A DNA stretch of 64,000 bases from Cognatishimia activa (GTDB lineage: Bacteria > Pseudomonadota > Alphaproteobacteria > Rhodobacterales > Rhodobacteraceae), in the NCBI RefSeq assembly GCF_026016445.1, contig NZ_CP096147.1:312501-376500 (forward strand), given 5' to 3'. Shown here piece by piece: positions 8,985 through 16,436 of the stretch. The notes under the pieces were generated by a model. That model made no database searches and was not told the origin of the DNA. It worked only from the letters and a program-made list of their open reading frames with translations. How positions within the stretch are numbered: position 1 is the first letter of the stretch; each line of letters starts with the position of its first letter. A program made the translations under genes and the position numbers.

Positions 8985-9670
8985 TGGACGGCGCGACGAC
9001 ACCTACAGCGGCGACTGTCTTGATTTTGCTTGGCCCTCCCGGGGCCGGCAAAGGCACGCAGGCGCGGATGCTGGAAGAAAAATTTGGGCTGGTTCAACTG
9101 TCTACCGGTGATCTGCTGCGCGAAGCCGTGGCGGCAGGTACCGACGCGGGTAAAGCCGCAAAGGCCGTGATGGAAGCAGGCGATCTTGTCAGCGATGACA
9201 TTGTGATTGCCATTCTGCGGGACCGCCTGGAAGAACCTGATTGCGCCAAAGGTGTGATCCTGGATGGCTTCCCACGCACGACTGTGCAGGCAGACGCATT
9301 GGGCGCGCTTCTGGAAGAGCGTGGTCAGTCTGTGAATGCAGCCATCAGCATGGAAGTGCAGGACGCGGCCATGGTGGATCGCATTTCCGGCCGCTTCACC
9401 TGCGGGAACTGCGGCGAAGGCTATCACGACACATTCAAACCAACGGCAATGTCCGGCACCTGCGACAAATGCGGGTCAACCGAGATGAAACGCCGTGCCG
9501 ATGACAACGCGGAAACTGTTGCGCAACGGCTTGACGCCTACCACGCCCAGACCGCGCCGCTCATTGCCTATTACGAACGCTCCGGTGCGCTGTCGCGCAT
9601 CGACGCTATGGGAGCGATTGAGGAGATCGCTTCAAACCTGAGCCAAGTGGTGACGAAAGTCACCGCCTAA
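8984..9670 (+). CDS. adk: adenylate kinase, zinc-LID type
   Basis: 228 residues from a GTG that shares its first base with the Acs stop codon. The P-loop GPPGAGKGTQ lies at 17-26, DGFPRT at about 94-99, and the LID carries four cysteines (140, 143, 160, 163) typical of a structural zinc site. The enzyme converts AMP plus ATP to two ADP. Acs releases AMP, so a kinase translated together with it would recycle that AMP on the spot; this is inference from gene order. A short N-terminal extension of about 10 residues precedes the usual first strand. It may be a second copy beside a housekeeping adk in the ribosomal-protein region, which this window cannot show. Confidence 0.94.
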   Translation: MDGATTPTAATVLILLGPPGAGKGTQARMLEEKFGLVQLSTGDLLREAVAAGTDAGKAAKAVMEAGDLVSDDIVIAILRDRLEEPDCAKGVILDGFPRTTVQADALGALLEERGQSVNAAISMEVQDAAMVDRISGRFTCGNCGEGYHDTFKPTAMSGTCDKCGSTEMKRRADDNAETVAQRLDAYHAQTAPLIAYYERSGALSRIDAMGAIEEIASNLSQVVTKVTA

Positions 9671-9728
9671 TGGCTTACAAAAACAGACCTTTTAAGGGTC
9701 GGTTGGAAAAGGAAGGAGGGGCCATTCC

Positions 9729-9989
9729 ATGTCCCAAAATGATGACAACAACGCGTATTGGGCCGCCAATATGCGTCTTATTAAGATCAGCCTCGTGATT
9801 TGGGCGCTGGTCTCTTTCGGGTTCGGGATTATCCTGCGCCCCATGCTGTCGGGAGTCACCATCGGTGGGTCTGACCTTGGTTTCTGGTTCGCCCAGCAAG
9901 GGTCCATCCTGGTCTTCTTGGCGCTGATTTTCTTCTACGCCTGGCGCATGAATGCCTTGGATCGTGAACACGGCGTAGACGAGGAATAA
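9729..9989 (+). CDS. DUF4212 small subunit of sodium/solute symporter
   Basis: 86 residues with two membrane helices (about 18-40 and 51-72) and charged ends, the size and layout of DUF4212 proteins that accompany one subgroup of SSS symporters. A good AGGAGGGG site precedes the ATG. The large symporter gene starts four bases after the stop. It plays the same positional role as YjcH beside ActP, though the families differ. It probably forms part of, or stabilises, the acetate transporter in the inner membrane. Confidence 0.9.
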   Translation: MSQNDDNNAYWAANMRLIKISLVIWALVSFGFGIILRPMLSGVTIGGSDLGFWFAQQGSILVFLALIFFYAWRMNALDREHGVDEE

Positions 9990-9993
9990 AACG

Positions 9994-11781
9994 ATGGATC
10001 AGTTTACACTCAACCTGCTGTTTGTGGGCGCGTCCTTTGCGCTTTACATCGGCATCGCGATCTGGGCCCGTGCGGGTTCCACATCTGAATTCTACGCTGC
10101 GGGTCGCGGCGTTCACCCTGTCACCAACGGTATGGCGACAGCGGCGGACTGGATGTCTGCGGCGTCCTTCATCTCGATGGCGGGCCTCATTGCCTTCACC
10201 GGCTATGACAACTCTTCCTTCCTGATGGGTTGGACCGGTGGTTACGTTCTGCTGGCACTGCTTCTTGCACCTTACTTGCGTAAGTTCGGCAAGTTCACCG
10301 TGTCTGAATTTATCGGTGATCGTTTCTATTCCCCAACTGCACGTCTGGTAGCTGTGATCTGTCTGCTGGTGGCTTCCATCACTTACGTGATCGGTCAGAT
10401 GCAGGGTGTGGGCATTGCCTTCGGTCGTTTCCTTGAAATTGACGCCTTCTGGGGTCTGCTGCTTGGTTCCTGTGTGGTTTTCGCATACGCGGTTTTTGGT
10501 GGCATGAAAGGTGTGACATACACTCAGGTGGCGCAGTACTGCGTTCTGATCACTGCTTACACTATCCCAGCGGTCTTCATCTCTTTGCAGCTGACAGGTA
10601 CACCAATCCCGGCTCTGGGTCTCTTTGGTGAGCACTCTGCATCTGGCGAGCCACTGCTTCAGAAGCTGGACCAAATCGTCACCGATCTGGGCTTTAAAGA
10701 GTACACAGCGGCGCACGGTTCCACCATCAACATGGTTCTGTTCACCCTGTCTCTGATGATTGGTACAGCGGGTCTGCCACACGTGATCATGCGCTTCTTT
10801 ACCGTTCCTAAGGTATCTGACGCACGTTGGTCTGCGGGCTGGACACTGGTCTTCATTGCGTTGCTTTATCTGACAGCTCCGGCTGTGGGTGCGATGGCGC
10901 GTTTGAACATCTCTGACCTGATGTGGCCAAACGGCACTGAAGGCGAGGCGGTCAGCGTAGAGCAGATCGAAACCGCGCCTGAATATGCCTGGATGGCGAC
11001 TTGGCAGAAAACCGGTCTGCTCGACTGGGAAGACAAGAACGGCGACGGCAAGATCCAGTACTACAACGACAAGAGTGCTGATCTGCAAGCCAAAGCCGAA
11101 GCAAACGGCTGGCAAGGGAACGAGCTGACCAAGTTCAACCGTGACATTCTGGTTCTTGCGAACCCAGAAATCGCAAACCTGCCTGGCTGGGTAATCGGTC
11201 TGGTGGCTGCGGGTGGTCTGGCAGCAGCGCTGTCTACCGCCGCGGGTCTGCTCTTGGCGATTTCCTCTGCTGTGTCTCACGACCTTCTGAAAGGTCAGCT
11301 GACACCGAATATGTCAGAGAAGAATGAACTTCTGGCGGCACGTCTCTCCATGGCGGCAGCAATTGTTGTGGCGGTTCTGTTGGGTCTGAACCCTCCAGGC
11401 TTCGCAGCGCAAACCGTGGCCTTGGCCTTCGGTCTGGCGGCAGCCTCGATCTTCCCGGCGCTGATGATGGGTATCTTCTCCACCCGCATCAACAACTCCG
11501 GCGCGGTCGCAGGTATGCTGGCAGGTCTGGTTGTGACACTGCTCTACATCTTCCTGCACAAAGGTTGGTTCTTTGTTCCAGGCACAAACAGCTTCACAGA
11601 TGCTGATCCGCTGCTTGGCCCAATCAAATCCACCTCCTTTGGTGCCATTGGTGCTCTGGTGAACTTTGTTGTGGCGTACTTCGTGTCCGGCGCGACCAAA
11701 GAAACACCACAAGAGATCAAAGACCTGGTTGAGAGCGTACGTATCCCACGCGGCTCCGGCGCAGCTGTCGAAGGTCACTAA
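9994..11781 (+). CDS. sodium:solute symporter, probable acetate/short-chain carboxylate uptake
   Basis: 595 residues with about 13 predicted membrane helices and SSS-family segments such as SEFYAAGRGVHPVTNGMATAADWMSAASF and the conserved GGMKGVTYTQ loop. It belongs to the subgroup that pairs with a DUF4212 subunit and lies next to acs, so sodium-driven uptake of acetate or a related monocarboxylate is the likely role. A large soluble loop (about 303-391) between helices contains an EF-hand-like stretch, DKNGDGKIQYYN at 347-358. Codon use is strongly biased toward a few codons, suggesting high expression. A stable hairpin follows the stop at 11789. Confidence 0.9.
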   Translation: MDQFTLNLLFVGASFALYIGIAIWARAGSTSEFYAAGRGVHPVTNGMATAADWMSAASFISMAGLIAFTGYDNSSFLMGWTGGYVLLALLLAPYLRKFGKFTVSEFIGDRFYSPTARLVAVICLLVASITYVIGQMQGVGIAFGRFLEIDAFWGLLLGSCVVFAYAVFGGMKGVTYTQVAQYCVLITAYTIPAVFISLQLTGTPIPALGLFGEHSASGEPLLQKLDQIVTDLGFKEYTAAHGSTINMVLFTLSLMIGTAGLPHVIMRFFTVPKVSDARWSAGWTLVFIALLYLTAPAVGAMARLNISDLMWPNGTEGEAVSVEQIETAPEYAWMATWQKTGLLDWEDKNGDGKIQYYNDKSADLQAKAEANGWQGNELTKFNRDILVLANPEIANLPGWVIGLVAAGGLAAALSTAAGLLLAISSAVSHDLLKGQLTPNMSEKNELLAARLSMAAAIVVAVLLGLNPPGFAAQTVALAFGLAAASIFPALMMGIFSTRINNSGAVAGMLAGLVVTLLYIFLHKGWFFVPGTNSFTDADPLLGPIKSTSFGAIGALVNFVVAYFVSGATKETPQEIKDLVESVRIPRGSGAAVEGH

Positions 11782-11788
11782 AAACCAC

Positions 11789-11818
11789 GAACACCGCTGC
11801 CCTTTGGTGGCGGTGTTC
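11789..11818 (+). terminator. hairpin after the symporter gene
   Basis: A 13-pair stem with two wobble pairs (left arm GAACACCGCTGCC) and a CTTT loop follows the symporter stop by eight bases. The downstream tract is C/T mixed rather than a clean T-run, so it may be a partial terminator or an mRNA-stabilising element that lowers expression of the genes from 11889 on. Confidence 0.5.
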
Positions 11819-11888
11819 CCCCTTACACTTATCGAATTTGATCCTGCTCAACCTCAATTGACAGGATATGTGCCAGAAGGGCCAAGTG

Positions 11889-13709
11889 ATGTCTCTTCCT
11901 ACAAATCTGACTCAGTTTCTCGCATCTGTGCATCCTTACGACAGCTTGCCTGAACGTGATCTGACGGCCTTGGCACAGGCCTGTCAGGCGCAAGAATTCT
12001 CTGCCGAAGAGGTTGTTTACTCCGTCGGTGATACGGCGACGCACCTCTACATTATCGCGAGCGGAGAAGTTGAGATCACCGATGAGATCGGTGTGCAGCT
12101 GTCTTTGCTAGGTCCGCGCAACTCATTTGGCGAGCGCGCCTTGCTTCGCGGAGAATCCTCCAGCCGCACGGCTACGGTTGTTTCTGAGACAACGCTCATC
12201 GCCGTTCCGATGGACCAGTTTTATGCGCTGATCAAAGCGCACAGCGCGGTTGGCAAGTTCTTTGATCGCCGCCGCCCACCAGCGCCCGCGCAGACTGACC
12301 CGACCACAACGCCAGTGAAACGCTGGATGACACCAAACCCCGTGACCTGTACGCCGGACACGCGCATCCGAGATGCAGCCCGCATCATGCGTGAGCGCCA
12401 CATCTCGACAATCTGCATCACAGATGGCGCGAATTTCTTAGGTCTGGTGACCCTGCGCGATATGAATGGTCGCGTGATAGTTGAAGGCAAAGACACCGCC
12501 GACGCGATCGCTGAGATTGTGACCGAGGAAGTCCTGACGCTTGCATCAGACGAATTGGTAACAGATGCATTGCATTTGATGGTGGAGCAGGGCGTCGGCA
12601 GCATTCCGATTTTGGACGACGGTCAGCTTGTGGGCATTATCACCAAAACCGATCTGACGCGGGCACAAGCCGTGACCTCGGCGGATCTGGTTGGGCGCAT
12701 TGCCAAGGCTGAAACCGCTGAACAGATGGCAAGCGTGACCATTGAAATCCCGCAGTTGCTTGTGCAGTTGGTAGACGCCGGAAACCGGCACGAGGTTGTG
12801 ACCCGGCTGATCACGGATATTGCCGATACAGCGACCCGGCGCTTGCTTGCATTGGCAGAAGAAAAGCTGGGCAAGCCTCCTGTGCCATATGTCTGGCTCG
12901 CCTGCGGCAGTCAGGGGCGGCAAGAACAGACCGGTGTATCCGATCAAGACAACTGCCTGATCCTGTCAGATGAATTTACCGAGGCTGACATGCCGTACTT
13001 TGCGGCGCTCGCCAAATTTGTCAGCGATGGATTGGAGACCTGCGGCTACTTCTATTGCCCCGGTGACATGATGGCGACCAACCCGCGCTGGTGTCAGCCG
13101 ATTTCTGTCTGGCGAGACTATTTCCAAGGCTGGATCGCCACGCCAAATCCCGAAGCCCAGATGCTGGCCTCGGTCATGTTTGATTTACGGGCTATTGGTG
13201 GCGACGAAAGCCTCTTTGGTGATCTTCAGAAAGACACGTTGAAGGCTGCGGCTAAGAACTCGATCTTCACGGCCCATATGGTGTCAAACTCCCTGAAGCA
13301 TCACCCGCCGCTTGGCCTGCTGCGCGGCTTGGCGACGATCCGGTCTGGCGACCACCGCAATCAATTGGACCTCAAACACAACGGGGTCGTACCGGTTGTC
13401 GATCTGGGTCGCATCTATGCTTTGGAGGGGCAATTGACCCAAGTGTCGACACGTGCGCGCCTGGAGGCCGGTGTGCGTCGCGGGTTGCTTTCCAAGTCGG
13501 GTGGCGATGATCTGCTGGATGCCTATGACCTCATCGCCATGACACGATTGAAACATCAGGCTGCTCAGATAAAGTCAGGTCAGAAACCGGACAACTACCT
13601 TGATCCCTCCGATCTCTCAGATTTCGAGCGCAGCCATCTGCGCGATGCTTTTGTGGTTGTCAAAACCATGCAGTCAGCCGCGGGATCAGGCAAAGGCGCG
13701 TTAGGATAG
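11889..13709 (+). CDS. cNMP-binding/CBS/DUF294 nucleotidyltransferase-like signalling protein
   Basis: 606 residues from the ATG at 11889, preferred over 11868 because AGAAGGG lies eight bases upstream. Domain order: cyclic-nucleotide-binding-like domain (about 15-120), paired CBS domains (about 145-260), DUF294 nucleotidyltransferase fold with GSQGRQEQT and SDQD (Gly340-Asp354), and the DUF294 C-terminal region (about 460-600). The architecture resembles regulators that sense adenine nucleotides; the transferase motif is like that of GlnD and may be active or degenerate. In many bacteria this protein sits next to acetate genes and a DnaQ-like gene, as here. It may couple energy state (AMP made by Acs) to regulation or transport; that link is inference. 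Confidence 0.88.
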   Translation: MSLPTNLTQFLASVHPYDSLPERDLTALAQACQAQEFSAEEVVYSVGDTATHLYIIASGEVEITDEIGVQLSLLGPRNSFGERALLRGESSSRTATVVSETTLIAVPMDQFYALIKAHSAVGKFFDRRRPPAPAQTDPTTTPVKRWMTPNPVTCTPDTRIRDAARIMRERHISTICITDGANFLGLVTLRDMNGRVIVEGKDTADAIAEIVTEEVLTLASDELVTDALHLMVEQGVGSIPILDDGQLVGIITKTDLTRAQAVTSADLVGRIAKAETAEQMASVTIEIPQLLVQLVDAGNRHEVVTRLITDIADTATRRLLALAEEKLGKPPVPYVWLACGSQGRQEQTGVSDQDNCLILSDEFTEADMPYFAALAKFVSDGLETCGYFYCPGDMMATNPRWCQPISVWRDYFQGWIATPNPEAQMLASVMFDLRAIGGDESLFGDLQKDTLKAAAKNSIFTAHMVSNSLKHHPPLGLLRGLATIRSGDHRNQLDLKHNGVVPVVDLGRIYALEGQLTQVSTRARLEAGVRRGLLSKSGGDDLLDAYDLIAMTRLKHQAAQIKSGQKPDNYLDPSDLSDFERSHLRDAFVVVKTMQSAAGSGKGALG

Positions 13710-13712
13710 CCC

Positions 13713-14231
13713 ATGTTTATTGAACTTATCGCAACCATCTTTGCTGGTATCGCCTGCGCGGGCGTGGCCATGGTGCTGAACATCCTGACCGGTCGACGAC
13801 TGCCGAAATGGGTGATGCCGATTGCGGCTGGTGCGGGCATGATCGGCATGACGATTTCCAACGAATACACTTGGTTTGATCGCACTGCCGAACGCCTGCC
13901 GGAAGGCGTGGAAATCGCCACGATGATTCATGAAGAAAGCTGGATCCGACCTTGGACGAAGGTCTTGCCCTATACAAAGCGCTTTGTCGCCGTTGATATA
14001 GCAACGCTTCGTAAAAACGAAAACCTCCCGGCGCAGAGACTGGCTGACCTTTATTTCTTCGGGCGCTGGTCACCGGTAAGTCAAGCACCAATGCTGTTTG
14101 ACTGCCAGAAGTCCCGATCAGCGCTACTGATTGATGGCGCAGAATTTGGTGCCGATGGAACGGTGACCAATGCAGATTGGCAAGCGATGGAGGCAGAAGA
14201 TCCAATTCTAACAATGGTTTGTAAGGCCTGA
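13713..14231 (+). CDS. small membrane protein of unknown function
   Basis: 172 residues. Two N-terminal hydrophobic segments (about 4-24 and 33-50) are followed by a soluble part of about 120 residues with a single cysteine pair far apart. It lies three bases after the DUF294 gene stop and two before the exonuclease gene, so it is cotranscribed with both. I do not recognise the family. The layout suggests an inner-membrane protein with its C-terminal part on one side of the membrane, possibly a partner of the neighbouring membrane-anchored exonuclease. Confidence 0.75.
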   Translation: MFIELIATIFAGIACAGVAMVLNILTGRRLPKWVMPIAAGAGMIGMTISNEYTWFDRTAERLPEGVEIATMIHEESWIRPWTKVLPYTKRFVAVDIATLRKNENLPAQRLADLYFFGRWSPVSQAPMLFDCQKSRSALLIDGAEFGADGTVTNADWQAMEAEDPILTMVCKA

Positions 14232-14233
14232 CC

Positions 14234-15661
14234 ATGCTCGGACACCTTTCCCTTCGCTTTCGGATTTTCCTCTTCTTCGGTCTCATGGCCACCGGAGCTG
14301 TCATATTGGCGGGGGTAGCGTTGACATTCGCTTGGTCTCGGTCAGAGCAGGCGCTTCCAACCGCGCCCTTTACGACAGCCTTCTTTATATTTGCCTTTTT
14401 GAACGTGGGATTTCTAACGGGAATCTGGTTTCTCTTTGACGAGCATGTTGCGCGCCCAATTGATCAACTTTCAACCAATTTGCGTCTGCGTGCACAGGCC
14501 GGGGTCGATGCGGAAATCACCGATGAGTCTGCGCGGTATCTGGGTGATTTGGCCCCCGCAGCTCGCGCTGTCTCGCAGGCGATGGATGCGTCGCTGGAAG
14601 TTATCCAGTCGAATGTCTCTCAGGAAACCGTGCAGCTTCGAAAAGAACGGCAGCGCCTTACTGCACTGCTGAGTGAAATTCCTATCGCAACAATTCTCGT
14701 AAATGCGATGGGAGAGATTGTTCTTTATGATACGCAGGCCGCGGATATCCTTGCGCAGATCGCACCGCCACGCCTTAAGGCTCAATTGTCGGACTACTTT
14801 GACCCTGCTGCCATTGAAGATGCGAAATCCTGCCCGCAGAGCAGGGCTGGCAATTCATCATTTGCATTGCAGGATGTTCATCACCAAACAACATTCAATG
14901 CACGATTGAAGCCTCTGGGTGACGATGGCGATATGATCTTCATTGATCTTGAACGAGGCGTGACTGAAGCCGATAGTGCGCGCCCGCTCGTTTTCGATTT
15001 CGACCTGCTTGAAAGCCGGGCTGCGGCAGACCTTCAAAACACAGCGCTTTCAGACCTTTCGCTGGTAGTCTTTGATACGGAAACCACGGGGTTGTCGGTT
15101 AAAGAAGACGCGATTGTGCAGATTGCTGCCATTCGCATCCTTAACGGGCGCATCATCGAGGGGGAGCACATAGACGCCTACGTCAATCCAGATCGCGCCA
15201 TTCCTGCCGCATCCACACGCATTCATGGGGTGACGGACGCGGATGTAGCGAATGCCCCGGATATCACTAAGGTAGGACTAGACTTCCACAAGTTCGCTCG
15301 TGATGCTGTACTGGTTGCCCATAATGCCCCCTTTGACATCGGGCTTTTGCGTCAACAAGAGCAACGGATCGGGGTCAAATGGGATCACCCTGTGCTCGAC
15401 ACGGTACTGCTATCGGCAGTGGTTTTCGGCACGACTGCAGATCACACGCTCGACGCTCTCTGTGAGCGACTATCGATCACAATTCCTAGCGAACTGCGCC
15501 ACACTGCGCTGGGCGATGCCAAAGCAACGGCTGAAGCAGTCCTGAAACTCCTCGCGTTGTTGCAGGGCAAAGGAGTCACAACCTTCGGTGATCTTTTGCA
15601 GGAAACCCGACGGCATTCGCGACTTCTGAATGATCTCAATGAAGACAGGGTGATCGCTTAG
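14234..15661 (+). CDS. membrane-anchored DEDDh 3'-5' exonuclease (DnaQ-like)
   Basis: 475 residues. Two N-terminal membrane helices (about 9-32 and 46-66) are followed by a HAMP/linker-like helix region, a PAS-like segment (about 145-240, IPIATILVNAMGEIVLYDTQA) and a C-terminal DnaQ-type exonuclease. Catalytic residues are all present: Asp281 and Glu283 (VFDTETTGL), Asp368 (HNAPFDIGLL), His423 and Asp428 (HTALGDAK). It resembles a sensor kinase whose kinase module has been replaced by an exonuclease. Housekeeping DNA polymerase III epsilon lacks the membrane part. The substrate could be RNA, DNA or a small oligonucleotide. Last gene of the acetate operon. Confidence 0.88.
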   Translation: MLGHLSLRFRIFLFFGLMATGAVILAGVALTFAWSRSEQALPTAPFTTAFFIFAFLNVGFLTGIWFLFDEHVARPIDQLSTNLRLRAQAGVDAEITDESARYLGDLAPAARAVSQAMDASLEVIQSNVSQETVQLRKERQRLTALLSEIPIATILVNAMGEIVLYDTQAADILAQIAPPRLKAQLSDYFDPAAIEDAKSCPQSRAGNSSFALQDVHHQTTFNARLKPLGDDGDMIFIDLERGVTEADSARPLVFDFDLLESRAAADLQNTALSDLSLVVFDTETTGLSVKEDAIVQIAAIRILNGRIIEGEHIDAYVNPDRAIPAASTRIHGVTDADVANAPDITKVGLDFHKFARDAVLVAHNAPFDIGLLRQQEQRIGVKWDHPVLDTVLLSAVVFGTTADHTLDALCERLSITIPSELRHTALGDAKATAEAVLKLLALLQGKGVTTFGDLLQETRRHSRLLNDLNEDRVIA

Positions 15662-15767
15662 CGCATCATCCTGCACGTGAGCGATTTAGTGCAAGTCTGA
15701 TGTCAGGCAAGGTGAGGTAGGGGGCTGACCGTCCGATTTCCAGCCGTCCTGAAGCATTCAATGACTT

Positions 15768-16403
15768 CTAAGAAGGAAATTCGGATTTAGTTGGCATCAC
15801 CTTTTGAGACAGCTCAACAAGTTCAATGACCGAGCCGATCTCCAGCTTTTCGAGGATGCGCGCGCGATGATGGTCCACCGTTCTAGGAGAGATATCCAAC
15901 GCACGTCCAATCTCCTTGCTGGCGGTGTTGGATGGGTGCTCCATCATGAATACCGCAACTTCTTTTTCGCGGGACGTGAGGCGTTCAAATCGTTCTTTGG
16001 CATCGTTTTGTTCCGAAGCCTGCTGCCGCATCTGCTGGTCGCGTTCGAACGCCGCCTGAATGCAAGCGACGAGATCATTCTGACGGAAGGGTTTTTCCAG
16101 AAAGTCGATTGCCCCGGCTTTCATGGCTTGGACCGTCTCAGGGATGCCGCCATGGCCCGAAATAAAAATGACTGGAAGCGTAATTTCCGTCTCATTCATG
16201 TAGGATTGAAGTTCCAGCCCGTTGATCTCGGGCAGGCCATAGTCCAACACCAAACAGCCTTGTTGCTCTTTGTGGTACTGATCAAGAAAATGCCTTGCGG
16301 ATTCAAAGGCGACAACCTTAAAGCCGCGCTTTGTGAGCGCGCGGGACAAAGTTGTGCGGACGTCCTCTTCATCATCCACAAGAAAAACCACTGATTGATC
16401 CAT
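15768..16403 (-). CDS. FixJ/NarL-type response regulator
   Basis: 211 residues from the ATG at 16403; a TTG at 16415 would add four residues. Receiver domain: acidic pocket Asp10/Asp11, phosphoacceptor Asp54 (LVLDYGLP), Lys104 (LEKPF). The output domain (about 143-195) is a LuxR-type helix-turn-helix with SREKEVAVFM and SPRTVDHHRARILEKL. It is the partner of the histidine kinase just upstream on the same strand, separated by 33 bases. It likely activates transcription of nearby genes, such as the TRAP transporter or aminotransferase genes, but the acetate operon that converges on it is also a possible target. Confidence 0.93.
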   Translation of the reverse strand: MDQSVVFLVDDEEDVRTTLSRALTKRGFKVVAFESARHFLDQYHKEQQGCLVLDYGLPEINGLELQSYMNETEITLPVIFISGHGGIPETVQAMKAGAIDFLEKPFRQNDLVACIQAAFERDQQMRQQASEQNDAKERFERLTSREKEVAVFMMEHPSNTASKEIGRALDISPRTVDHHRARILEKLEIGSVIELVELSQKVMPTKSEFPS

Positions 16404-16436
16404 AGGTGTTTCCAAGCCAGTTACATAATGAGCAAT

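Noticed and set aside
9685..9699. Short inverted repeat GACC...GGTC between adk and the DUF4212 gene
   Set aside because: Only four pairs with no T-run; not enough to call a terminator or regulatory hairpin.
9856..11280. 474-codon open frame antisense to the symporter gene
   Set aside because: Same codon-bias effect; the plus-strand gene has clear membrane helices and family motifs.
15662..15767. Terminator expected between the convergent exonuclease and response-regulator genes
   Set aside because: I found no stable stem with a T-run in this 106-base gap, so none is reported.
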